A stretch of 64,000 nt of DNA from Pseudaminobacter sp040049255. Lineage in GTDB: Bacteria > Pseudomonadota > Alphaproteobacteria > Rhizobiales > Rhizobiaceae. Location: contig NZ_JBDZDR010000007.1 of NCBI RefSeq assembly GCF_040049255.1, positions 198,602-262,601 on the forward strand. Reading direction: 5' to 3'. Positions within the stretch are counted from its first letter, which is position 1, and each line of letters opens with the position of its first letter. The notes beneath the pieces are model-generated. The model did no database searches, was not told where the DNA came from, and was given only the letters and a program-made list of their open reading frames with translations. This document shows positions 25,869 through 32,146 of the stretch, piece after piece. Made by a program: the position numbers and the translations under genes.

Positions 25869-27226
25869 GACACGGCCTCCACATTGGGGGACGGCGAGGG
25901 GAGCGCGGCGTAGACGGTGGTGCCCCGCCCGGGCGCGGTCTCGACGCTGAGATTGCCGCCTGCAAGCGCAAGTCGCTCGCGCATGCCCGACAGGCCAAGC
26001 CCGTCCGATCGCTTGGCCGCGTCGCTCGCGGGATCGAAGCCGCGGCCATCGTCCTCGATGGCGACGCGCACCCCGCCCCCGACCCACTGCACCGTCACGC
26101 TGACCGAATTGGCGCCGGAATGCTTGGCAACATTGGTCAGCGCCTCCTGCACCACGCGGTAGATGACCACCTGGTCCTCCTCGCTGAGCTGTTCGTCCAA
26201 CACTTCGAGATGCGCATCGGCCGTGATGCCGAGCCGGCTGGCCCACGAGCTGACCAGGCAGCTGAGCGCCTGGCGCAAGCCCAGATCGCTGAGCGAGGTC
26301 GGGCGCAGCGACGAGGCTGTGCTGTGCACCTCGACGCTCATCTGGTCGACCGTGGCGCGCAATTCATTGAGCTGAGCCTGCTTGCCTTGCGCCCGAAGCA
26401 CCGGCTCAAGGCTCTTCAGGCCGAGCGACAGGGCCGTCAGGTCCTGGCCCAGCTGGTCGTGAAGCTCGCGGGCAATGCGCAGCCGCTCTTCTTCCTGGGC
26501 CTTGAGCAGCCGGCGGGTGAGCTGGTCCCGATCTGCGTCCGCCGCCTTGCGGTCGGTTATGTCGGTGAAGGCCACCACAGCGGCGCTGATGCGGCCGTCC
26601 TCGTCGCGTATCGGGGCGGCATTGGCGGAGAGGCAGCCGCGGGTGCCATCCCCGCGCTTGATCCAGATCTCCTCGTTATGGGTGATCTCGCCCTCCTCGA
26701 GCGCGCGGATCAGCGGCCAGTCGCGCAGTCCATAGGGGCGGCCGTCGGGGTAATATCCCCGGTAGTCGTCTCTGCCGGCGACGTCTTCGGACACCAGATC
26801 GGGAAGCCGCCACAGGTGCCGGAACTGGTCGTTGCTCAGCACGATTCGATGGGTGGACGCCTCGGCCACGGCCACGCCCACGGGCAGGTTCTTGACCACG
26901 GCTTGCAAATGGGCGCGGCTTTCCTGCAGCGCCTGGTGCACGGCCAGCCACTCGGCTTCCGCTTGCGCCACCCGACCCGCCGACCTTACCAGTGCGAAGA
27001 CCAGCAGCATGATCAACGAGAGCGTGAAGATCAGCAGCCAGTCTTCCTGGTTGTAGTGGCGGTAGGTGGGCGTAAGCAGGCTCACCCAGATGATCTTGGT
27101 GACCAGGACCGTGAAGCCGATGGTCAGGGTCAGGCTGGCGAGCACCTTTTGGCGGTTGCCGAGATTTCGCGCGGCGACCACATGGGCGAGGTCTTGAAAG
27201 TGGAAGGGCTGCGACACTTTCGGCAC
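25865..27226 (-). CDS. PAS-domain sensor histidine kinase (HisKA_3 type)
   Basis: A 453-residue membrane kinase. Two hydrophobic helices (about residues 28-50 and 63-83) leave almost no periplasmic loop. A PAS domain follows (about 108-225; AVVKNLPVGVAVAEAS to the PAC segment AAVVAFTDITDRKAA). The phosphoacceptor is His256 in RIARELHDQLGQDL, and the ATPase domain contains NVAKHSGANSVSV, EDDGRGF and GLGLSGMRERL. The start taken is the GTG at 27226, with GAAGGAAAGA directly upstream; a TTG ten codons earlier (27256) is the alternative. With so little periplasmic sequence it probably senses a membrane or cytoplasmic cue through PAS. No PAS cofactor residues are evident. Confidence 0.93.
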   Translation of the reverse strand: MPKVSQPFHFQDLAHVVAARNLGNRQKVLASLTLTIGFTVLVTKIIWVSLLTPTYRHYNQEDWLLIFTLSLIMLLVFALVRSAGRVAQAEAEWLAVHQALQESRAHLQAVVKNLPVGVAVAEASTHRIVLSNDQFRHLWRLPDLVSEDVAGRDDYRGYYPDGRPYGLRDWPLIRALEEGEITHNEEIWIKRGDGTRGCLSANAAPIRDEDGRISAAVVAFTDITDRKAADADRDQLTRRLLKAQEEERLRIARELHDQLGQDLTALSLGLKSLEPVLRAQGKQAQLNELRATVDQMSVEVHSTASSLRPTSLSDLGLRQALSCLVSSWASRLGITADAHLEVLDEQLSEEDQVVIYRVVQEALTNVAKHSGANSVSVTVQWVGGGVRVAIEDDGRGFDPASDAAKRSDGLGLSGMRERLALAGGNLSVETAPGRGTTVYAALPSPSPNVEAVS

Positions 27227-27685
27227 TCTCTTTCCTTCGGCGGCGTGACGCGCCAATGGCTTCGATGCTGAAGGTCGATCGCGGAAGAAACGTTCGATCC
27301 CCGACGACCGTTCGGATTTTGAGCGCCCTCCGCCCGTCTATGTCCTAGTCTCGGTCAGGTCACTTATTCGTGCAAACAAGGCAATTTGAGGATTGTCCCG
27401 TTTTTAGCACCGAAATACCGGATGTGACGACAGATTAAACTATAATCTACTAATTCATTTAATCCAAGTTAACCTGTCAGGTTTTTCCCGACGCGGATTA
27501 TGGGAAAATACCTATAGCATTGCCAGGTAACCCTACAAATAAATGTGATAACCCTGAATTGTTATTCTTCGGATGACAAGCAAGCATTGACGAATTGCGG
27601 GCGTTTCTTCGTTCAGCGAAGTCTCGCGTGGCAATTTTCATTTTCGAAATCGGATAATTGATCTTGTCAACGAAGGGAAACTGAA
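27227..27685. other. AT-rich divergent regulatory gap (459 bases)
   Basis: No gene is seen. From about 27350 the stretch is conspicuously AT-rich compared with the rest of the window. It holds a perfect TATAAT (27441-27446) with no good -35 at standard distance. It also holds TTAA-N6-TTAAC (27459-27473), resembling a CtrA site with one base less spacing, and a short CTTCG/CGAAG dyad near 27610. It must contain promoters for both the kinase operon and the first Gly/Asn repeat gene. Confidence 0.6.
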
Positions 27686-28795
27686 ATGAAGAAGCTCTTC
27701 CTCGCCACGACAGCACTTCTCGCCATGACGGCTCTGGCGGCAGCCGGGGGAAACGGCAATGGCAACGGCAACGGGAATACCGGCAACAACAACGGCAACG
27801 CCAACGGCAATAACAACACCGGGTCGGACAACGGCAACGGCAACGGCAACGGCAATACCGGCAACGACAACGGCAACGGCAACGGCAACGACAACGCCGG
27901 CGACGCCAACGGCAATGGCAACGGCAATGACAACCGCGGCAACAACAACGGCAATGCGAACGGCAACGCCAATGCGGGCAACGCCAATGGCAACATGAAT
28001 GGCAACAACAACCGCGGCAACGACAACGGAAACCTCAACGGCATCGGCAACGCTGGTTCCTACAACGGCAACCTGAACGGCAACCGCAACCGCGGCAGCG
28101 GCAACGGCAACGCCAACGGCCTCAACAATGCCGGCTCGTTCAACGGCAATCTGAACGGCAACCGCAATCGTGGCGATGGCAACGGCAACGGCAACGGCAT
28201 CGACAATGGCGGCTCGTTCAACGGCAACCTGAACGGCAACCGCAACCGTGGCGACGGCAACGGCAACGGCAACGGCATCGCCAATGGCGGCTCGTTCAAC
28301 GGCAACCTGAACGGCAACCGCAACCGCGGCGACGGCAACGGCAACGGCAACGGCATCGCCAACAGCGGCTCGTTCAACGGCAACCTGAACGGCAACCGCA
28401 ACCGCGGCGATGTCAACGGCAACGCAAACGGCATCGGCAACAGCGGCTCGTTCAACGGCAACCTGAACGGCAACCGCAACCGCGGCAACATCAATGGCAA
28501 CGCGAACGGCATCCTCAACAGTGGCTGGTTCAACGGCAACCTGAACGGCAACCGCAACCGCGGCCATATCAACGGCAATCTGAACGGCATCGCCAACAGC
28601 GGCTCGTTCAACGGCAATCTGAACGGCAACCGCAATCGCGGCAGCATCAATGGCAACGTGAACGGCATCCTCGACAGTGGTTGGTTCAACGGCAACCTGA
28701 ACGGTAACCGCAACAACTCCAACGTGAACGGCAACATCAACGGGCTGTTCAACAGCGGCTGGTTCAACGGCAACCTGAGCGGGAACAACAACTGA
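27686..28795 (+). CDS. Secreted Gly/Asn repeat protein 1 (26 modules of 13 residues)
   Basis: A 369-residue protein with a Sec signal peptide (MKKLFLATTALLAMTALAAA) followed by nothing but Gly/Asn-rich repeat. From residue 33 to the end it is 26 consecutive 13-residue modules of consensus G-x-x-N-G-N-x-N-G-N-x-N-x (the last lacks one residue), with no insertion or deletion. From residue 124 two module types alternate, GSFNGNLNGNRNR and GDGNGNGNGIANG, giving a 26-residue (78-base) super-repeat. There is no Cys and almost no acidic or bulky residue except Phe/Trp/Tyr at module position 3. Asn at every second position suggests stacked beta-strands, as in a solenoid or amyloid; that is inference. 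I do not recognise the family; mycobacterial PPE and curlin repeats are only loosely similar. The ATG at 27686 has AAGGGA upstream. It is first of three paralogues in a row. Confidence 0.85.
   Translation: MKKLFLATTALLAMTALAAAGGNGNGNGNGNTGNNNGNANGNNNTGSDNGNGNGNGNTGNDNGNGNGNDNAGDANGNGNGNDNRGNNNGNANGNANAGNANGNMNGNNNRGNDNGNLNGIGNAGSYNGNLNGNRNRGSGNGNANGLNNAGSFNGNLNGNRNRGDGNGNGNGIDNGGSFNGNLNGNRNRGDGNGNGNGIANGGSFNGNLNGNRNRGDGNGNGNGIANSGSFNGNLNGNRNRGDVNGNANGIGNSGSFNGNLNGNRNRGNINGNANGILNSGWFNGNLNGNRNRGHINGNLNGIANSGSFNGNLNGNRNRGSINGNVNGILDSGWFNGNLNGNRNNSNVNGNINGLFNSGWFNGNLSGNNN
27782..28792 (+). repeat. 39-base tandem modules (78-base super-repeat) in repeat protein 1
   Basis: Twenty-six in-phase 39-base units. 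From 28055 the pattern repeats every 78 bases: the codon after the leading Gly falls at 28058, 28136, 28214, 28292, 28370, 28448, 28526, 28604, 28682 and 28760. Late copies differ at both synonymous and non-synonymous sites (SF versus WF, DG versus NI/HI/SI), so they are not fresh duplications. Confidence 0.95.
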
Positions 28796-28912
28796 AGACA
28801 TGCCCTGGCGGGGGTTGTTGCCCGTCTGGGCATCGACCCCTCCAGCCATTGAATTTGTTCAGTTTTTCGACGCTGCGGCATTGGCCGGGCGCATCAGTTT
28901 GGGAGAAATGAC

Positions 28913-29470
28913 ATGAGCTACTTGAAAGCACCGTTCGCAGGCATCGCTGTTGCCTTTTGCTGCCTGCTGCCTCTCGAGGCTGCCCAGGCAGTAACCGTCA
29001 ACACCGGCGATCGCAGCTATTCCGTGAGCTTCTCGGACAGCTACGGCTACGGCAACACCGGCACCGGCAGCATCGGCGCCTTCAACGGCGGCAACGGCAA
29101 CATTGGCGCCTTCAACGGCAATCTCAACGCCTCTTCCACCAGCGGCAACAACAACGTTGGCGCCTTCAACGGCAACCTGAACGGTGGCACCGGCAACGGC
29201 AACGGCAACGTCGGTGCCTTCAACGGCAACCTCAACAGCGGCGACGGCAACGGCAACCGCAACGTCGGCTCGTTCAACGGCAACCTTAACGGCGGCGACG
29301 GCAACGGCAACCGCAACGTCGGTGCCTTCAACGGCAACCTGAACAGCGGCAACGGCAACGGCAACCGCAACGTCGGCATGTTCAACGGCAACCTGAACGG
29401 CGGCAACGGCAACGGTAACGGTAACACAGGGTCATACAACGGAAACAACAACGGAAATCGCAACAGGTAA
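28913..29470 (+). CDS. Secreted Gly/Asn repeat protein 2 (18-residue variant)
   Basis: A 185-residue protein with a Sec signal peptide ending LEAAQA near residue 26. A short unique mature N-terminus follows (VTVNTGDRSYSVSFSDSYGY), then from residue 65 six 18-residue units such as GAFNGNLNSGDGNGNRNV, and a final 13-residue unit GSYNGNNNGNRNR. The 18-residue unit equals the 13-residue module of its neighbours with five residues (SGDGN type) inserted after position 8. The ATG at 28913 has GGGAG upstream. It lies 117 bases after protein 1 and 37 before protein 3. The alternating N-terminal Tyr/Ser/Val pattern could be an extra beta-strand or secretion signal. Function unknown. Confidence 0.85.
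   Translation: MSYLKAPFAGIAVAFCCLLPLEAAQAVTVNTGDRSYSVSFSDSYGYGNTGTGSIGAFNGGNGNIGAFNGNLNASSTSGNNNVGAFNGNLNGGTGNGNGNVGAFNGNLNSGDGNGNRNVGSFNGNLNGGDGNGNRNVGAFNGNLNSGNGNGNRNVGMFNGNLNGGNGNGNGNTGSYNGNNNGNRNR
29105..29467 (+). repeat. 54-base tandem repeats in repeat protein 2
   Basis: Six units of exactly 54 bases (29105-29428) followed by one 39-base unit, all in frame. The inserted segment differs between copies (ASSTS, GGTGN, SGDGN, GGDGN, SGNGN, GGNGN). Confidence 0.95.
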
Positions 29471-29507
29471 AAGAAAATAAAAACCTCTGAAAAATAAGGA
29501 GGCGAAG

Positions 29508-30272
29508 ATGAAAAGGATCCCGGTTGTGATACAGAGTGCGCCGCTATTCCTGGCGTCGGCTCTGTATCTGTCCTCGCCACTTCTTGGCGTTGTCCATTCC
29601 GCGGGGAACGGCAACGGAAACGGCAACGGCAACGTTGGCAGTTATAACGGCAATAACAACGGCAATGGAAATACCGGTTCCAACAACGGGAACAACAACG
29701 GCAATTTCAATGTCGGCAGTTATAACGGTAACGACAATGGCAACGGCAATGCCGGTTCCAACAATGGAAATGGCAACGGCAACAACAACACCGGTTCCGA
29801 CAACGGAAACGGAAACGGCAACGACAATACCGGCTCCAACAACGGCAACGACAACGGCAATAACAATTCGGGTTCCGGTAACGGAAACGACAACGGCAAT
29901 GGAAACACCGGTTCCAATAACGGAAACAACAACGGCAACAATAACGCGGGTTCCAACAACGGCAACAACAACGGCAACAACAATTCGGGTTCCGGCAACG
30001 GAAACAACAACGGCAATGGCAACGGCCATCACAAGCCGCCAAAGCCCCCGAAGCCGCCAAAGCCTCCGAAGCCGCCCAAGCCGCCAAAGCCGCCGAAGCC
30101 TCCGAAACCGCCCAAGCCGGAGAAGCCTCCGCATGTAATCGCCCAAGTCCAAAGGGATAAAAACGGCAGTGGCCCGTGGTTCTGCGGTGCCTATGGTCCG
30201 GGCGGAGTATTCGACGCCTATCTCAATTGCTCATACGAGGTGCAGCCGCTCTGGCCCGGCCTCTTTCGTTGA
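29508..30272 (+). CDS. Secreted Gly/Asn repeat protein 3 with (KPP)n tail
   Basis: A 254-residue protein. The signal peptide spans about residues 1-32 (MKRIPVVIQS, hydrophobic core LFLASALYLSSPLLGVV, cleavage near HSA). Ten 13-residue modules run from 44 to 173 (GSYNGNNNGNGNT and variants). Then comes HH and a rigid basic tail of nine KPP, one KPE and one KPP (176-208), and a 46-residue globular end with a Cys pair (WFCGAYGPGGVFDAYLNCSY). Such Lys-Pro tails occur in proteins that bind polyanions or span the wall, and the Cys-bearing end may be a capping or anchoring domain; both are inferences. The ATG at 29508 has a perfect AAGGAGG. It is third of the tandem set and is followed by hairpins. 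Confidence 0.85.
   Translation: MKRIPVVIQSAPLFLASALYLSSPLLGVVHSAGNGNGNGNGNVGSYNGNNNGNGNTGSNNGNNNGNFNVGSYNGNDNGNGNAGSNNGNGNGNNNTGSDNGNGNGNDNTGSNNGNDNGNNNSGSGNGNDNGNGNTGSNNGNNNGNNNAGSNNGNNNGNNNSGSGNGNNNGNGNGHHKPPKPPKPPKPPKPPKPPKPPKPPKPPKPEKPPHVIAQVQRDKNGSGPWFCGAYGPGGVFDAYLNCSYEVQPLWPGLFR
29637..30026 (+). repeat. 39-base tandem modules in repeat protein 3
   Basis: Ten consecutive in-frame 39-base units encoding GSxNGNxNGNxNx, with Asn-rich variable positions. Copies use mixed GGC/GGA/GGT and AAC/AAT codons. Confidence 0.95.
30033..30131 (+). repeat. KPP tripeptide repeat tract
   Basis: Nine Lys-Pro-Pro codon triplets, then KPE and KPP. Pro codons vary (CCG, CCA, CCC, CCT) while the protein stays constant, which points to selection on the protein rather than recent slippage. 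Confidence 0.9.
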
Positions 30273-30284
30273 TCGCCAATGGAG

Positions 30285-30308
30285 CAGGGCCGGCCGCTAA
30301 CGGCCCTG
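30285..30308 (+). terminator. Hairpin after the repeat-protein cluster
   Basis: A perfect eight-base stem CAGGGCCG/CGGCCCTG with an eight-base loop lies 13 bases after the stop of repeat protein 3. Only TT follows, so it is a weak intrinsic terminator at best. Confidence 0.45.
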
Positions 30309-30323
30309 TTCCCGCCCGCGCCC

Positions 30324-30420
30324 GTCCCCCGCGCCGGCGCGAAGGCCTGGTTGCCGGAAGACCTCCTTTCTCAGGGAGGAGGCTCTTCCTGCGCCAGGCC
30401 TTTGTTTCGGCGCGGGGGAC
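30324..30420. repeat. 97-base near-perfect palindrome
   Basis: The arms GTCCCCCGCGCCG (30324-30336) and CGGCGCGGGGGAC (30408-30420) pair perfectly over 13 bases. After a five-base mismatch, AAGGCCTGG (30342-30350) pairs with CCAGGCCTT (30394-30402), and an inner GGAAGA-CCTCC/GGAGG-TCTTCC stem fills the centre. The size and nested form resemble the intergenic mosaic palindromes (RIME-like) of rhizobia; whether other copies exist cannot be seen from one window. Confidence 0.7.
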
Positions 30421-30461
30421 GCTTCCTCGTTGACGTCGTGCCCCCCGCAGCCTTATTCCAG

Positions 30462-30498
30462 CCCTTGCTCCTGCCCGCTTCCGCGGGCGCAACAAGGG
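30462..30498 (+). promoter_or_regulatory. Hairpin that would cover the acyl-CoA synthetase ribosome site
   Basis: CCCTTG (30462-30467) pairs with CAAGGG (30493-30498), enclosing GCCCGC/GCGGGC (30473-30478 with 30483-30488) around a TTCC tetraloop. The AAGGG in the 3' arm is the only ribosome-site-like sequence before the TTG start at 30506, so folding would hide it. Confidence 0.5.
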
Positions 30499-30505
30499 TC
30501 CGGCT

Positions 30506-32140
30506 TTGCTCGAACGGCGCGACGACTACGAGAGTCTCCACCGCGATTTCCGCTGGAACATCCCGGAACGCTTCAATATCGGCGTCGCTGTGGCGGACCG
30601 CTGGGCCGCGCGCGATCCCAGCCGGACGGCCTTGCTGGACTATTCTGCCGACGGCGACGCCGCGCGGCTGACCTATGGCGAGCTTGCCTCCCGTTCGAAC
30701 GCCTTCGCCAATGCGCTGCGCGCGCTCGGCGTGGCGCGCGGCGACCGTGTGGCGCTGCTGCTGCCGCAATGCTTCGAAACCGCGATCGCACACGTCGCCA
30801 TCTACAAGCTCGGCGCTATCGCGGTGCCGCTGGCGCTGCTGTTCGGGGCGGAGGCGCTGGAATATCGCCTGCAGACCGCCGGCGTGAAACTGGTCGTCAC
30901 CAATTCGGCCGGCTGCGCCAAACTCGCCGGCATTGCCGCTCGCCTCGAAGAGCCGGAGCACATCGTCTCCATCGATGGCGACGAGCGCGGCGCGCAAGAC
31001 TTCCATCGTCTGCTTGCCGGCCAGCCGACCTCGTTCGTTCCGGAGGACACGACCCCGGACGATCCGGCGCTGATGATCTTCACCTCGGGCACGACCGGGC
31101 CGCCCAAGGGCGCGTTGCATGGTCATCGCGTGCTGCTGGGCCATTTGCCGGGCGTGCAGATTGCCTATGAGTTCCTGCCCCAGCCGGGCGACCTGATGTG
31201 GACGCCGGCGGACTGGGCGTGGGCCGGCGGCCTGCTCAACGCGCTGCTGCCGGCGCTCTATTTCGGCGTGCCGGTGGTGGCGAGCCGTTTCGAAAAGTTC
31301 GATCCCGAGGCGGCCCTTGGTCTCGTCGAGAAGATGCAAGTGCGCAACGCCTTCATCCCGCCCACCGCGCTCAGGATGCTGAAAGGCATGTCCGGCATAG
31401 GCAGGCGCTTCCGGCTCGGCCTGCGCAGCGTGGGATCGGCCGGCGAGGCGCTGGGGCGCGAGACCTATGAATGGGCCCGGGCCGAGCTTGGCCTGACGGT
31501 GAACGAATTCTACGGCCAGACCGAATGCAATCTCGTGCTATCGTCTTTCGCATCCATGGGCGTGAGCCGCGGCGGCGCGATCGGCAGGCCGGTTCCCGGG
31601 CATCGGGTTGCGATCATCGATCGCGAGGGACGCCGCCTTCCCGCCGGCGAGATCGGGCAGATCGCGGTGCGGCGGCCGGACCCGGTGATGTTCCTCGAAT
31701 ACTGGCAAAACCCGGATGCCACCGCGAAAAAATTCATCGGCGACTGGATGACGACTGGCGACCAGGGCGTGGAGGACGCAGACGGCTACTTTCATTTCTT
31801 CGGCCGTGACGACGACGTCATCACCTCCGCCGGGTTCCGCATCGGACCCGGCGAGGTCGAGGACTGTCTGACAGGCCATCCTGCGGTGGCGCTGGCCGCT
31901 GCCGTGGGCAAGCCCGACGCGCTACGCACCGAGATCGTCAAGGCCTATGTCGTGCTGAAGGACGGTTTTGCCGGCGATGCGGCGCTGGCCGACGAAATCA
32001 GGCTGTGGGTGCGCGAGCGGCTTTCGGCGCATGAATATCCGCGCGAGGTGGAGTTCGTCGATTCCATGCCGCTGACCACCAGCGGCAAGGTGATCCGCCG
32101 CATATTCCGCCAGCGCGCCAGGCGCGAGGCGGGGTTGTGA
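30506..32140 (+). CDS. Acyl-CoA synthetase (AMP-binding family)
   Basis: A 544-residue member of the ANL superfamily, activating a carboxylic acid as the acyl-AMP and then the CoA thioester. The AMP motif is IFTSGTTGPPKGALHGH; A5-like NEFYGQTECN, A7 WMTTGDQG, A8 GRDDDVITSAGFRIGPGEVE and the C-terminal catalytic Lys in TTSGKVIRRIFR are all intact. The N-terminus LERRDDYESLHRDFRWNIP resembles medium-chain or propionate/butyrate-type synthetases, but chain length cannot be fixed. The start appears to be a TTG at 30506, because no ATG fits and the conserved N-terminus begins there. It is convergent with the CelD-like gene six bases away. Confidence 0.9.
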   Translation: MLERRDDYESLHRDFRWNIPERFNIGVAVADRWAARDPSRTALLDYSADGDAARLTYGELASRSNAFANALRALGVARGDRVALLLPQCFETAIAHVAIYKLGAIAVPLALLFGAEALEYRLQTAGVKLVVTNSAGCAKLAGIAARLEEPEHIVSIDGDERGAQDFHRLLAGQPTSFVPEDTTPDDPALMIFTSGTTGPPKGALHGHRVLLGHLPGVQIAYEFLPQPGDLMWTPADWAWAGGLLNALLPALYFGVPVVASRFEKFDPEAALGLVEKMQVRNAFIPPTALRMLKGMSGIGRRFRLGLRSVGSAGEALGRETYEWARAELGLTVNEFYGQTECNLVLSSFASMGVSRGGAIGRPVPGHRVAIIDREGRRLPAGEIGQIAVRRPDPVMFLEYWQNPDATAKKFIGDWMTTGDQGVEDADGYFHFFGRDDDVITSAGFRIGPGEVEDCLTGHPAVALAAAVGKPDALRTEIVKAYVVLKDGFAGDAALADEIRLWVRERLSAHEYPREVEFVDSMPLTTSGKVIRRIFRQRARREAGL

Positions 32141-32146
32141 TGGGCG

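Noticed and set aside
27638..28849. A 403-codon open frame on the minus strand opposite repeat gene 1 (Val/Ala-rich repeats)
   Set aside because: It exists only because the GGCAAC-type repeats contain no stop codon in that frame; there is no ribosome site, and the plus-strand frame has a signal peptide and start signals.
27782..30026. Regularly spaced repeats that might be taken for a CRISPR array
   Set aside because: The repeats are in-frame coding modules with no unique spacers; all units are related to each other and no cas genes are near.
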